From positions 1 through 64,000 of the forward strand of contig DASZMV010000024.1 in assembly GCA_035551675.1 (NCBI GenBank): DNA of 64,000 bases, written 5' to 3'. This document shows positions 50,550 to 59,467 of this stretch, piece by piece. This DNA is from JAFECT01 sp035551675 (GTDB taxonomy: Bacteria > Pseudomonadota > Alphaproteobacteria > Caulobacterales > Caulobacteraceae). A program made the position numbers and the translations under genes. Within the stretch, counting starts at the first letter, position 1, and each line of letters opens with the position of its first letter. Under the pieces are notes generated by a model. That model searched no databases. It was not told the DNA's origin and was given only the letters and a program-made list of their open reading frames with translations.

Positions 50550-51524
50550 ATGACACGATCCAGCCGCCACCTCGTCGACCCCGAGCTCCACGACTTCCTG
50601 GACGCCTGGCCAACCGTCGTCCTCGACCCGGAGCTGCTGGCCCTCGTTCGGGCCCGCGACCTGCCGATCCCGGTCGTCGACAATCCGGCCGCGCAAGCCG
50701 TTGTGCTCGAACATCATCGCGCGTCCGGCCCCGATGGCGCGCCCGACATAGCGCTGCGCGTCTACCGCCCGTCGAACCAGAGCGGCCCGCTGCCCTGCAT
50801 CTTTCACATTCACGGCGGCGGTTTCGTCGCCGGAGACACCGATGAGATCGAAGCGATCCACCGCGCGCGCGTCGCCGATCTCGGCTGCGTACTCACCACC
50901 CTCGACTATCGCCTGGCGCCGGAGACGCGGTTTCCCGGCAACATCGAGGACTGCTACGCGACGCTCGCCTGGGTATTCAGGAACGCCGGCGCGCTGCGTA
51001 TCGACACGTCACGCCTGGGCGTCGTCGGCGAAAGCGCGGGCGGCGGTCTCGCCGCAGCCTTGGCGCTGCTCGCGCGCGATCGCGGCGAATACAGGCTCGC
51101 CTTCCAGCACCTGATCTATCCGATGCTCGACGACCGCACCTGCGCGACGAGCGACCCGCATCCCTACGCCGGCGAGTTCATCTGGACGCCGCACAACAAC
51201 GCCTTCGGTTGGAGCGCGCTGCTCGGCGTCGAGCCCGGCTCGCCGGGCGTGTCGCCCTACGCCGCCGCCGCACGCGCCGAAAACCTCGAGGGCCTGCCGC
51301 CGACCTTTGTCTCGACCGGCGCGCTCGATCTCTTCGTCGATGAGGACATCGACTACGTCCGCCGGCTGAACCGGGCCGGCGTGCCGGTGGAGTTCCACCT
51401 CTATCCTGGCGGTTTCCACGGCTACGACCTGCACCCCACCGCCCGCGTCGCCACCCAAGCCCGCGCCGACAGCCGCGCGGCCCTGCAGCGGTTCCTGTCC
51501 GGCGAACCTGCCCAAGTTTTGTAA
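50550..51524 (+). CDS. Alpha/beta hydrolase, HSL family esterase
   Basis: A 324-residue esterase of the hormone-sensitive-lipase family. The oxyanion motif is HGGGFVAGD, the nucleophile is in GESAGGGLAAAL, the acid is Asp in GALDLFVDE and the catalytic His is in YPGGFHGYDL, in the right order and spacing. No signal peptide is seen. I use the ATG at 50550; an in-frame TTG at 50532 is less likely. It may form a unit with the PhyH gene upstream. Confidence 0.94.
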   Translation: MTRSSRHLVDPELHDFLDAWPTVVLDPELLALVRARDLPIPVVDNPAAQAVVLEHHRASGPDGAPDIALRVYRPSNQSGPLPCIFHIHGGGFVAGDTDEIEAIHRARVADLGCVLTTLDYRLAPETRFPGNIEDCYATLAWVFRNAGALRIDTSRLGVVGESAGGGLAAALALLARDRGEYRLAFQHLIYPMLDDRTCATSDPHPYAGEFIWTPHNNAFGWSALLGVEPGSPGVSPYAAAARAENLEGLPPTFVSTGALDLFVDEDIDYVRRLNRAGVPVEFHLYPGGFHGYDLHPTARVATQARADSRAALQRFLSGEPAQVL

Positions 51525-51568
51525 TTGAATTTCGCTCCTAGGTCGTATAGCTTGGCCTGGGGGTATTC

Positions 51569-52276
51569 ATGCGAATTCAGCTACTTGCGACCGGTACGGC
51601 GCTTGCCTTCGCCTGTGCGGCTCCAGCCGCCCTGGCGCAAGCCACGTCTGCGCCTGAAGCCGCGTCCACTCCGGCCGCCGCGTCGGCGCCGGCTCTGCCG
51701 GTCCCTGCGCCGACGGTGCAAGCGCCGGCGCCCGTGGCGACGCACGTGGCCGCGAACACCGTCATCGTGATCGAAATCACTGAGCTCATCTCGACCAAGA
51801 TCCAGAAGAAGGGCGACATGTTCACCCTGAAACTTGCGGAGCCGATCAAGCTCGGCGACGTCGTGGTCGTACCCGCGGACACGCCGGGGATGGGCCAGGT
51901 GGTCGATACCGCCCCGCCTGGTTTCGGCGGCGCGCCCGGCAAGCTCGTGCTCGCCGCGCGTTACCTCGAACTCAACGGCAAGCACATCCCGATCCACGCC
52001 CTGAAACTCGGCGGATCGGGCCAGGATCGCAACCGGCTCGCTTTGGCCATGAGCGCGATGCCCTACGTCGGGATAGCCAGCATCCTCATTCAGGGCGGCC
52101 AGATGGAAATCCCGCCTGGCTCGCATGCGCTGGCGAAACTCGGTGTCGATCTGCCGGCGCCTGACGCGTCGCCGGCGATGGCCGCCGATCCTACACCCGC
52201 AGCCGCGCCGGCGCCGACCACCGCCGCGCCCGCACCAACGACATCCAACACCACCCCGCAAGGAACGCCTCAATGA
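51569..52276 (+). CDS. Secreted Ala/Pro-rich envelope protein of unknown function
   Basis: A 235-residue protein with a signal peptide ending ALA, an Ala/Pro linker, a central beta domain (about 60-190; NTVIVIEITELISTKIQKKG, LKLGDVVVVPADTPGMGQ-like turns, then LVLAARYLELNGKHIPIHAL) and an Ala/Thr/Pro tail. The centre resembles pilus- or conjugation-associated TrbI/BamC-like beta folds only loosely. It overlaps the next gene by ATGA, so the two are coupled and probably work together in the envelope. Confidence 0.72.
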   Translation: MRIQLLATGTALAFACAAPAALAQATSAPEAASTPAAASAPALPVPAPTVQAPAPVATHVAANTVIVIEITELISTKIQKKGDMFTLKLAEPIKLGDVVVVPADTPGMGQVVDTAPPGFGGAPGKLVLAARYLELNGKHIPIHALKLGGSGQDRNRLALAMSAMPYVGIASILIQGGQMEIPPGSHALAKLGVDLPAPDASPAMAADPTPAAAPAPTTAAPAPTTSNTTPQGTPQ

Positions 52277-52800
52277 CCAAGATCAAGACAATCCTGTTCG
52301 CCGCCGGCGCGCTTCTCGCCGCCGGCGCGGTCTCCGCGCCTGCCATCGCCGGCGACCAACCCGCGGCCGCGCCCGCGCCCGCAGACGCATCCACCTCGCG
52401 TGTCGGCACGCCGGAAGCAGGTAAGGGTCAGATCGTGTTCTTCCGTCCCAGCGCCGCCGGCATGCTGTTGAGCTTCACGGTGCACGAGGGCGACAAGGGC
52501 ATGGTGAAACTCGGCAACGCCACCTACCAGGTGCTCAGCGCCGATCCTGGCGCACACACCTACATGATCGAGTCCGAGGCAAGGGACACCCTGACCCTCG
52601 AGGTCGAGGCCGGCGAGACCTATTATGTGAAGCAGACGATGGCCATGGGTCTGATCGTCGGCCACCCGCGCCTGAACCTTTCCGACCAGGACAGCTTCGA
52701 TAAGATTAAGTACCTGAAGCTGTCGAAGCTGAAGCCGACCGACAAGAACGCGGGCGGCGCCAAGACCGACGCCAAGACCGACACCGCCGAACCGAAATAG
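52273..52800 (+). CDS. DUF2846-like secreted protein
   Basis: A 175-residue protein with a signal peptide ending AIA, a linker and a DUF2846-type beta domain: GKGQIVFFRPSAAGMLLSFT, YQVLSADPGAHTYMIE, TLTLEVEAGETYYVKQTMAM. Its ATG overlaps the previous stop (ATGA). DUF2846 proteins are small envelope proteins with no settled function. A Lys/Asp/Thr-rich tail ends the chain. Confidence 0.82.
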   Translation: MTKIKTILFAAGALLAAGAVSAPAIAGDQPAAAPAPADASTSRVGTPEAGKGQIVFFRPSAAGMLLSFTVHEGDKGMVKLGNATYQVLSADPGAHTYMIESEARDTLTLEVEAGETYYVKQTMAMGLIVGHPRLNLSDQDSFDKIKYLKLSKLKPTDKNAGGAKTDAKTDTAEPK

Positions 52801-52810
52801 TGACCAAGCT

Positions 52811-52840
52811 ACCGGCTGCGACTTTCGGGTCGCGGCCGGT
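52811..52840 (+). terminator. Hairpin after the DUF2846-like gene, possible terminator
   Basis: ACCGGCTGCGAC and GTCGCGGCCGGT pair (11 of 12) around a 6-base loop, 10 bases after the gene stop. No T-run follows directly (CCCGGCGGCCCAAAATTT), so termination strength is uncertain. Confidence 0.5.
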
Positions 52841-52927
52841 CCCGGCGGCCCAAAATTTCGGCTGACCAAAGATTCATTTGCCTTTGGGAAGGCGAACCGG
52901 TCCCATTCCAGAAAATCGGGGACCGTC

Positions 52928-54069
52928 ATGAACCGCCGCGCCTTTGCCCTTCTCGCCGCCTCGGCGCTGGTCCTGCCGGCCGCGCGGGCGCTCGCCTTCG
53001 ACAAACTTCCCGACCTCGACGCGGTCACCGCCGATGCGCTGAAGGACTCCAAGGTCCCCGCGGTCGGCGTCCTGGTGATCGCGGATGGGAAGGTTGCGGG
53101 CGAGGCCGTGCGCGGCGTGCGGCGTAACGACCGACCCGATCCGGTCACGCGGAGCGACGTCTGGCACATCGGATCCAACGGCAAGGCGATGACTGCAACC
53201 ATGGTCGCACGCCTGGTCGAACGCGGCGTGCTGAGCTGGGACGCGCCGCTGGAAAAGATGCTGCCCGAGCTCGCGGCCGGGATGCAGCCGGCCTATCGCT
53301 CGGTGAACCTGGTCATGCTGATGGCGCACCACGCCGGCCTGCCGCATGATTATCACGACGAGAAGGCGATCCTCCCGTTCTTCGACGACCCGCGCTCCAC
53401 CACGCTTCAGCGGCTCGACTATTTCAAGCTCGCGCTCAGCGAGGCGCCGGTGAACACGCCGGGCGCCGCGTTCAGCTATTCCAACACCGGATTTCTTTTG
53501 GCCGGCGCCTGCGCCGAACAGGCGACGGGGCTCAGCTACGAAGAGCTGATGCGGCGCGAAGTCTTCGCGCCGCTGGGCATGGCCAGCGCCGAGATCGGGT
53601 CACCCACGACCCGATGACGCGCGGTCACGTCGGCGGCCATCCGGCGAGCGACAAGGAATCGATCCCGCGCTTCTACGGGCCCGCCGGAAACATGTTCATG
53701 TCGCTGGACGACTGGGCGCGTTTCGCCATCGACCAGATCGACGGCTGGCACGGTCACGGCAAGCTGCTGAACGCTGCGACCTATCGCAAGCTGCAGACGC
53801 CGGCGTATCCGCCCGACACCGCGGGTCTCGGCTGGGGCGCGTCGCCGAGCCCGCTCGGGCGCAAGGGGCCGGGACTGACTCACGCCGGCTCCGACGGCAC
53901 CTTCTACGCCATCATCTGCCTGTTCCCCGAGTCGCGCTCGGGCCTGCTGGTCGCGGCCAACGCCGGCGAAGCCATGGGCGGCGACAAGGTGGTGAAGGCC
54001 GCGATCACCCCGCTGTTGCCCTGCGTGTCCGACCCGGCCCCGGCCGCTCCCGCCAAACCGGCGCCGTGA
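52928..54069 (+). pseudogene. Serine hydrolase (class C beta-lactamase-like), frameshifted
   Basis: Two adjacent frames make one protein. The first (52928-53617, 229 residues) has a signal peptide, the SxxK nucleophile in HIGSNGKAMTA and YSN in FSYSNTGF. The second (53614-54069, 151 residues) continues with TRGHVGGHPASDKES, FMSLDDWARFAIDQ and the third motif HAG in LTHAGSDGTFYA. Total length is one base short of a whole number of codons, so a single lost base near 53600-53612 explains it. The break lies at a stop-start overlap (ATGA), so two separate chains could be made. It may be genuine decay or a sequence error. Confidence 0.85.
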
Positions 54070-54150
54070 CGCGGCGCGAAGCGCATCGATTTATCGCCTC
54101 CAATTGAAGCGCTGCGCGCCGACACGCGCACAACCGCTCTGCGTCCTCTG

Positions 54151-54340
54151 CGCTTCTCTGCGTCTTCTTTTTAAAAGGTCCACTCCGGCAGCGGTGGCGC
54201 AGGCGTCTGCGGGAATGTCTGGCGGCTTGCCACCGGGCATCGACGGCCGCGCCTGATGTTCGCGTCGGCGACGATTTGAAGATGAGGACGCAGAGAAGCG
54301 CGGAGCACGCAGCGCTGAATCGCGCTCGATCCTGCGACCG
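54151..54340. repeat. CGCAGAGAAG-family element, copy C1
   Basis: First of two direct copies with a 283-base period (the second starts at 54434). The element runs from CGCTTCTCTGCG through a core to ACGCAGAGAAGCGCGGAGCAC, so it carries inverted CGCAGAGAAG words at both ends around a core of about 100 bases. The reverse complement of the core matches the element at 15352-15401 at 46 of 50 bases. Similarity to C2 continues weakly past 54340 (GGCCCTTCGGGCGCG). Confidence 0.85.
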
Positions 54341-54433
54341 ACTTGTAAAAATAAGGCCCTTCGGGCGCGAAGCGCTTTCAATAGCATCGTGTCCAATCGG
54401 AGCGCGCCGCCAAAGCACCCACCACAGCTCCGC

Positions 54434-54623
54434 GCTTCTCTGCGTCCTCTTTTTAAAAGGTCCACTACGGCAGCGGCGGCGCAGGGGTCCGCGGGGAATG
54501 TCTGGCGGCTTGCCACCGGGCATCGACGGCTGCGCCGGATGTTCGTGTCGGCGACGATTTGAAGATGAGGACGCAGAGAAGCGCGGAGCACGCGGCGCTG
54601 AATCGCGCTCGATCCTGCGACCG
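54434..54623. repeat. CGCAGAGAAG-family element, copy C2
   Basis: Second copy of the element, nearly identical to 54151-54340 over 190 bases with scattered substitutions and same-length alignment. With C1 and the 94 bases between them it fills most of the 794-base gap from the frameshifted serine hydrolase to the ATP12 gene. I see no supported gene in that gap. Confidence 0.85.
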
Positions 54624-54769
54624 GCTGTACGAATAGAGGCCTTCGGGCGCGGTCAACGTGACCAGGGACTCGCGCGAGCATTCCATCTTTGGACATTAAG
54701 CGCGCTGCGGGATTTGCAAGGACCATGTTATGCTCGAGGCGAGGCATGGTCTTTGACATCGCTATTGGA

Positions 54770-54869
54770 AGACCGATCACCGTAAATACGGTTGATTTAC
54801 GGAGACGGAGCGTACCGCAAATGCGGCGCTTACCAGACGGAGCTTACCGTAAATACGGTTGATTTACGG
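54770..54869. repeat. Three-unit tandem palindromic array
   Basis: Units start at 54770, 54803 and 54835, a 32-33 base period. Units 1 and 3 contain the same 23-base palindrome CCGTAAAT...ATTTACGG (54780-54802 and 54847-54869; 8-base arms, 7-base centre). Unit 2 keeps TACCGCAAATGCGG with four changes and lost the right arm. Unit 3 overlaps the stop codon of the ATP12 gene. A 38-codon open frame (54746-54862) runs through the array but I do not count it as a gene. Iteron- or operator-like; function unknown. Confidence 0.7.
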
Positions 54870-55586
54870 TGCGTCCGCCGCGTCGAGCCACTTTCCGACG
54901 CTGATCGCGTCCTCGCCCATCGCCTTGGCGCGCTCGGCGGCTTCGGCGTCTTCGCCCCACTGTTCGACCTGGAAACGTTCATCAAGGCGAGACAGATCGA
55001 ATGCCGTGACCGCGTCCAGCTCGCCCTTCAGCACCGCGAACGCGAGGATCGCCGAGCCGAACAGCGAGGTAGCCCAGGTGAGGCCGGTCAGGGCGAAATC
55101 GTCGAGGTCGAGCGCCAGTTCGCGGACGCGCGCTACGGTCGCTTCCGGCTGGGGCTTGTGCAGAATGCCGGTCGCGCGTTCGAACGTCAGGCCTAGGTCG
55201 CGCTCGGCCCAGTCGAGCATCGGACCCCAGCGTTCGATCTGCCGCTCGACCAGCTTCGCCGGCGTATCCGCGAAGTAACACAGCGCGTCCGCTGCGGCGT
55301 AGCGCGCGACCTCGTCGGCGACCGCCTCGCGCGCCTTCGACACGCGGTCGATGGCGGTGAACGCAAGCCGGGTGAGTGGCATCGTCGCCAGTTCGAGATA
55401 TTCGCCGACATCGTCCCACTCATGCGCGACCAGTTGCGCCAAGGCCCGTGTCGGCAACGCCAGCCGCGCGCGCCGCGGAGTGAGCGCGGGTCGGCCGTCG
55501 AGCAGGATGGTGAATCCGGCTTCACCGTGGGGGCCTACGGCGGCGGCTTTCCAGAAGCGCCGGGGTTTGCTGTCGTTTTCGTTCAT
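54864..55586 (-). CDS. ATP12 family F1-ATPase assembly chaperone
   Basis: A 240-residue chaperone that helps assemble the F1 alpha subunit in alphaproteobacteria and mitochondria. RRFWKAAAVGPHGEAGFTI, LDGRPALTPRRARLALPTRA and the WDDVGEYLELATMPLTRLAF block are typical, as is YAAADALCYFADTPAKLVER. I use the ATG at 55586 (MNENDSKPRRF); the frame stays open further up through the divergent promoter. The length is normal. Its stop codon lies in the last unit of the palindromic array. Confidence 0.93.
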   Translation of the reverse strand: MNENDSKPRRFWKAAAVGPHGEAGFTILLDGRPALTPRRARLALPTRALAQLVAHEWDDVGEYLELATMPLTRLAFTAIDRVSKAREAVADEVARYAAADALCYFADTPAKLVERQIERWGPMLDWAERDLGLTFERATGILHKPQPEATVARVRELALDLDDFALTGLTWATSLFGSAILAFAVLKGELDAVTAFDLSRLDERFQVEQWGEDAEAAERAKAMGEDAISVGKWLDAADAP

Positions 55587-55668
55587 CGCGGAGTCAGTTT
55601 GTCGGGTCCAATCTCGACGGAGGCGACCCGGCGGGGCCGTTCCAGACGTAAGCGTGCGGAGAGTGGAG

Positions 55669-57144
55669 ATGGCGCAGAACCCGCCCGGACTGCAAGCGGC
55701 GATCGCCGCCACCCGTTTCGGTCTGGGCGCGCGGCCCGGCGAGATCGAGGCCGCGACCGCCGATCCGAAGGCCTGGCTGATCCGCCAGATAAGGCCGCAA
55801 GGCGCCGACCAGCCGGCCGGGTCTTTCGCCAACGCCCGCGACCAGCTCATCGCGCTCGCCGGCTATCGCGAGGACCGCAAAGAGGCCAAAGCCGAGGGCG
55901 TCGCCCTGCCCAAGGCCGCCAGGCGCATGGCCGCGCAACCGGCCTCGATGGCCATTGCCGATACCGCTGTTCCTGCCGCACCCGCCATGGACGCCGATGC
56001 CCAGCGCAAGGCCGACATGCTGAAGACCGAGCTTAAGTCGGTGCGCAACCAGGCCGGGGAGGAGTTCCTCGCCCGCGCCCAACTCGCGGCCTCGACGCCC
56101 GACAGTTTCCGGGAACGATGGGCGACCTTCTGGTTCAACCACTTCACCGTCTCGGCGGTGAAGCTCGAGTCCGCCGTGGTGACCGGTCCGTTCGAGCGCG
56201 AGGCGATCCGTCCGCGCGTGTTCGGCCGCTTCGAGGAACTGCTGGTCGCTTCCAGCACCCACCCGGCCATGCTGCTCTACCTCGATCAGGCGCGCTCGGC
56301 GGGCCCGAACTCGATCGGCGGTCGGACGCGCAAGCTCGGGCTGAACGAGAACCTCGCGCGCGAGATCATGGAGTTGCACACCGTCGGCGCCGACGCGGGC
56401 TACACCCAGGCGGACGTGACCGAGTTCGCGCGCGCGCTCACCGGCTGGTCGGTGGGCGGTCCCAAGGACGCCGGACGCGGCTTCGACGGTCGCTACCTGT
56501 TCCGCGCCGCCATCCACGAGCCGGGCGGGCGCGAGATCATGGGCCGCCAGTACGACCAGTCCGGCGAGGCCCAGGCGCGCGCGGTGCTGCACGCCCTCGC
56601 CATCGACCCGCGCACGGCGAAACACATCAGCCGCAAGCTCGCCATCCACTTCGTCGCCGACGATCCGCCGCCGGCCCTGGTCGATCGCTTGAGCGACGCC
56701 TGGATGAAGTCCGACGGCCGGCTGGACGTCGTCGCACGCGCGCTGATCGAGGCGCCGGAAGCGTGGGATCCGCAGGCGCGCAAGTTCAAGACGCCGTACG
56801 AGTTCGTCGTCTCCGGCTATCGCGCCGCGGGGGTGCAGCCGACTAAGGTCGAACACCTGCGCATCCTCACTGCGCTCGGCCAGAAGCCGTTCAGCCCGCC
56901 CTCGCCCAAGGGCTGGTCCGACGAAGCCGCCGATTGGGCGACGTCGGACGGCGTGATCAAGCGACTGGAGTGGGCCAAGGGCTTCGCCGTCGTCGTGGGC
57001 CCGCTGGTCGATCCCGTCGCCACCGCCAGGTCGTCGCTCGGCGCGCGGCTCAGCGAGCGCACCGCCACCGCCGTCGCCCGCGCCGAAAGCCGGCCCGAGG
57101 CGCTCGCCCTTCTTCTCATGTCGCCGGAGTTTCAGCGCCGATGA
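55669..57144 (+). CDS. DUF1800 family secreted or cell-surface protein
   Basis: A 491-residue protein preceded by GGAG. It begins AIAATRFGLGARPGEIEAA and contains RERWATFWFNHFTVS, then NENLAREIMELHTVGADAGY and TQADVTEFARALTGWSVGG, the core motifs of DUF1800. No signal peptide is obvious. It overlaps the DUF1501 gene by four bases (ATGA). DUF1800-DUF1501 pairs are widespread and their role is unsettled; a shared export or surface role is often suggested because DUF1501 partners carry Tat signals. Confidence 0.92.
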   Translation: MAQNPPGLQAAIAATRFGLGARPGEIEAATADPKAWLIRQIRPQGADQPAGSFANARDQLIALAGYREDRKEAKAEGVALPKAARRMAAQPASMAIADTAVPAAPAMDADAQRKADMLKTELKSVRNQAGEEFLARAQLAASTPDSFRERWATFWFNHFTVSAVKLESAVVTGPFEREAIRPRVFGRFEELLVASSTHPAMLLYLDQARSAGPNSIGGRTRKLGLNENLAREIMELHTVGADAGYTQADVTEFARALTGWSVGGPKDAGRGFDGRYLFRAAIHEPGGREIMGRQYDQSGEAQARAVLHALAIDPRTAKHISRKLAIHFVADDPPPALVDRLSDAWMKSDGRLDVVARALIEAPEAWDPQARKFKTPYEFVVSGYRAAGVQPTKVEHLRILTALGQKPFSPPSPKGWSDEAADWATSDGVIKRLEWAKGFAVVVGPLVDPVATARSSLGARLSERTATAVARAESRPEALALLLMSPEFQRR

Positions 57145-58331
57145 CCCGCACATTGCAAACCTTCCGGATGAATCGCCGCGCGCTGCTCGGCGGCATGGCC
57201 GGCGTGTCGGTGCTGTTCGCCGGCCGCGCGGCCTTCGCGTCGGAGAGCGGCCGGCGCAAGCTGGTAGTGATCATCGCGCGCGGCGGCCTCGACGGCCTCT
57301 CGGTCAGCCCGCCCCACGGCGACGCCAACTACGCCGCACTCCGCGGCGCCATCGCCATTCCGCCGCCCGGCGCCGACGGCGGTGCGTTGAAGCTCGATGA
57401 GACCTTCGCCTTGCATCCCGCCCTGCCGCAGTTCTGGGCCATGACTCAGGCGGGCGAAGCGCGCATCGCGCCGGCCGTCGCCATCCCCGACCGCATCCGC
57501 TCGCACTTCGAGGCCCAGGACATGCTCGAGAACGGCACGGCGAAGGTCTATGCGACGAGCACCGGCTGGCTCAACCGCGCGCTGGCGACCAACGGCGCGA
57601 CGCGCGCCATGTCGGTGGGCGCCCAGGCGCCGCTGGTCATCCGCGGGCCCGTCGAGGTGGCGTCCTGGTCGCCGGGACCGGAACTGCCCCAGGGCGACCG
57701 CGTCGCCGGCATCCTGATGGATCTCTACAAGGACGACCCGCTGCTCGCGCCTGCGCTCGCCTCGGGCCTGTCGAACGAAGCCATGGCGCGCGACGCCATC
57801 GGCAAGGAACAGGTGAAGCAGAACGACATGAAGGCGCTGGGCGTCGCCATCTCCAGGTTCATGACCGCCCACGACGGACCCGACGTGGTCGCGCTCTCGC
57901 TCGACGGCTTCGACACCCACGCCAACCAGGGCTCGTCCAAGGGCCAGCTCGCCAATCGTCTCGCCTATGTCGACCAGCTGTTCGGCGGGCTGAAGGGCGG
58001 CCTCGGGCCCGTGTGGAGCGACACCGCCGTGGTCATGGCCACCGAGTTCGGCCGCACCGCGCGAATCAACGGGACCCAGGGGACCGACCACGGCACCGCC
58101 TCGACCCTGCTTCTGGCCGGCGGGGCCCTGAAGCGCGGCGGTATCGTCGGCGACTGGCCGACTCTGGCCGACAACCGCCTGTTCGAGAACCGGGATCTTG
58201 CGCCAACCCTCGAAGTTCGCTCGGTTTTCAAGGGCCTGCTGCGCGACCACCTGGGGGTGGAAAAGAGCCGCCTGGACAGCGTCGTCTTCCCCGACAGCCA
58301 ATCGGCGCCGGTCAGCGACGGATTGATCTAA
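57141..58331 (+). CDS. DUF1501 family protein with Tat-like signal
   Basis: A 396-residue protein of the alkaline-phosphatase-like DUF1501 family. The N-terminus MNRRALLGGMAGVSVLFAG is a twin-arginine-type signal. RRKLVVIIARGGLDGLSVSP, DVVALSLDGFDTHANQGSSK and VVMATEFGRTARINGTQGTD are the family hallmarks, the last holding metal-binding residues with DHG. The start overlaps the DUF1800 stop, so the two are translationally coupled. A likely intrinsic terminator follows at 58430. Confidence 0.93.
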   Translation: MTRTLQTFRMNRRALLGGMAGVSVLFAGRAAFASESGRRKLVVIIARGGLDGLSVSPPHGDANYAALRGAIAIPPPGADGGALKLDETFALHPALPQFWAMTQAGEARIAPAVAIPDRIRSHFEAQDMLENGTAKVYATSTGWLNRALATNGATRAMSVGAQAPLVIRGPVEVASWSPGPELPQGDRVAGILMDLYKDDPLLAPALASGLSNEAMARDAIGKEQVKQNDMKALGVAISRFMTAHDGPDVVALSLDGFDTHANQGSSKGQLANRLAYVDQLFGGLKGGLGPVWSDTAVVMATEFGRTARINGTQGTDHGTASTLLLAGGALKRGGIVGDWPTLADNRLFENRDLAPTLEVRSVFKGLLRDHLGVEKSRLDSVVFPDSQSAPVSDGLI

Positions 58332-58429
58332 TGAACACGTTCAATTAATTGGGTCACAGGTTTCGGCCGACGCCTTCCCCAAGGCGCCCCCCGCGCCCAA
58401 TAGCTCGGCCGAGACCCGATCCCGACCTG

Positions 58430-58466
58430 CCCTCCCCGTCCCAACGCGGGGAGGGCATTCTTTTTT
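58430..58466. terminator. Intrinsic terminator after the DUF1501 gene
   Basis: CCCTCCCCG and CGGGGAGGG form a perfect 9-base stem with an 8-base loop, followed five bases later by six T residues on the plus strand. It lies between the rightward DUF1501 gene and the convergent DUF4019-like gene. The stem is of the same CTCCCC type as the element at 45.9 kb. Confidence 0.85.
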
Positions 58467-58480
58467 GGACAGTATTTTGG

Positions 58481-59428
58481 CTAGGGCTTCTTCTGCATGC
58501 TCGCGGACATCTGCGCGTTGAGTTGCTGGAAGGAACGGACGAGGTCGTCACAGGCTGCCTTCGACGCCTGGCACAGGATTTCCATCTTCAAGACGACTGC
58601 GCCGTTATCGTCGACGAGCCACCGCTTCACCGCCGCCGGGTAGGCCGGATGACCGGGCGGCGGGAATGACCAGAAAGTGCGCGTCGCCTCGTCCGTCGCG
58701 ATCGTCCAACCGTGGTCGGTCGAAATCACCACCCCCGGGCGCGCATGCAGGTCCTTCAAGGCGGCATCGACGTTCGGATAGCCGATGGTCGACTGTTTCG
58801 CCTCGGGAAGCGCCGCTGGCGGCGCGGCCGGGGCGGCCGACGCTTGGTAGTTGGGACAGTTCGCCGACATCTTCGCCCAGGTTTCGTCGAGCACGGCCTG
58901 CGACTTTTCCTGTTCGATGCTGCGCGCCGATACGTTGTCGATGAACGCGGTCTCCTCGCGCACGACGCCGAAAGCGCCGCCCGACGGCGGTTGGTACAGC
59001 ACCAGATAGCCGCAGTAGCGGTCCGCGTTGGCAAAACGGCCGGCTAGGTCCAGCGCGACATAGACACCGGGCGCCGGCGCGTGCGCCGGATCCTTCGTCC
59101 AGGTGACGACCGTGATCCGCCGTTCGATCGCGGCCCCGGCCTTGTCGTGCAATTCGGCTGACAGCCTGGCGTATTCCTTGAAGGACAGTTGCTTCTTGTA
59201 TCTTTCGGTCAGGCGGGCGTAGGCCTCCCGGTAGCGACCTCCGTCCTCGTCCGCGAAATAGTCCGCCGCCGTCTTGCGCGCCGTCGCCTCCAAGTCTTCG
59301 GTCGGAGACCACCCCGGCGCCGAGTCCGTCGTGACATTGACCTGTCGTAGCGGCTCCGCCGCCGCGAGTGAGAAACCCGAAAGCGCCAAGCCCAGGCCGG
59401 CGGCGAGAGGGGTAAGCCGAATGACCAT
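58481..59428 (-). CDS. DUF4019-like secreted protein
   Basis: A 315-residue protein with a signal peptide ending LAAA. Residues about 45-160 match the DUF4019 pattern: AADYFADEDGGRYREAYARL, then KQLSFKEYARLSAELHDKAG and REETAFIDNVSARS. A Pro/Ala linker and a second domain (about 220-300; PGVVISTDHGWTIATDEATR and KRWLVDDNGAVVLKMEILCQ) with two Cys follow. Function is unknown. Confidence 0.78.
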   Translation of the reverse strand: MVIRLTPLAAGLGLALSGFSLAAAEPLRQVNVTTDSAPGWSPTEDLEATARKTAADYFADEDGGRYREAYARLTERYKKQLSFKEYARLSAELHDKAGAAIERRITVVTWTKDPAHAPAPGVYVALDLAGRFANADRYCGYLVLYQPPSGGAFGVVREETAFIDNVSARSIEQEKSQAVLDETWAKMSANCPNYQASAAPAAPPAALPEAKQSTIGYPNVDAALKDLHARPGVVISTDHGWTIATDEATRTFWSFPPPGHPAYPAAVKRWLVDDNGAVVLKMEILCQASKAACDDLVRSFQQLNAQMSASMQKKP

Positions 59429-59467
59429 GGGTTCAACCCTGCCTTGTTCCGGCGCAGGCTAGGACGT

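Noticed and set aside
54746..54862. 38-codon open frame with GAGGCGAGG before its ATG
   Set aside because: It runs through the palindromic array and reads the repeat (TVNTVDLR), with no sign of a conserved peptide.
54770..54869. CRISPR array
   Set aside because: Only three units with a 32-33 base period, no unique spacers and no cas genes.
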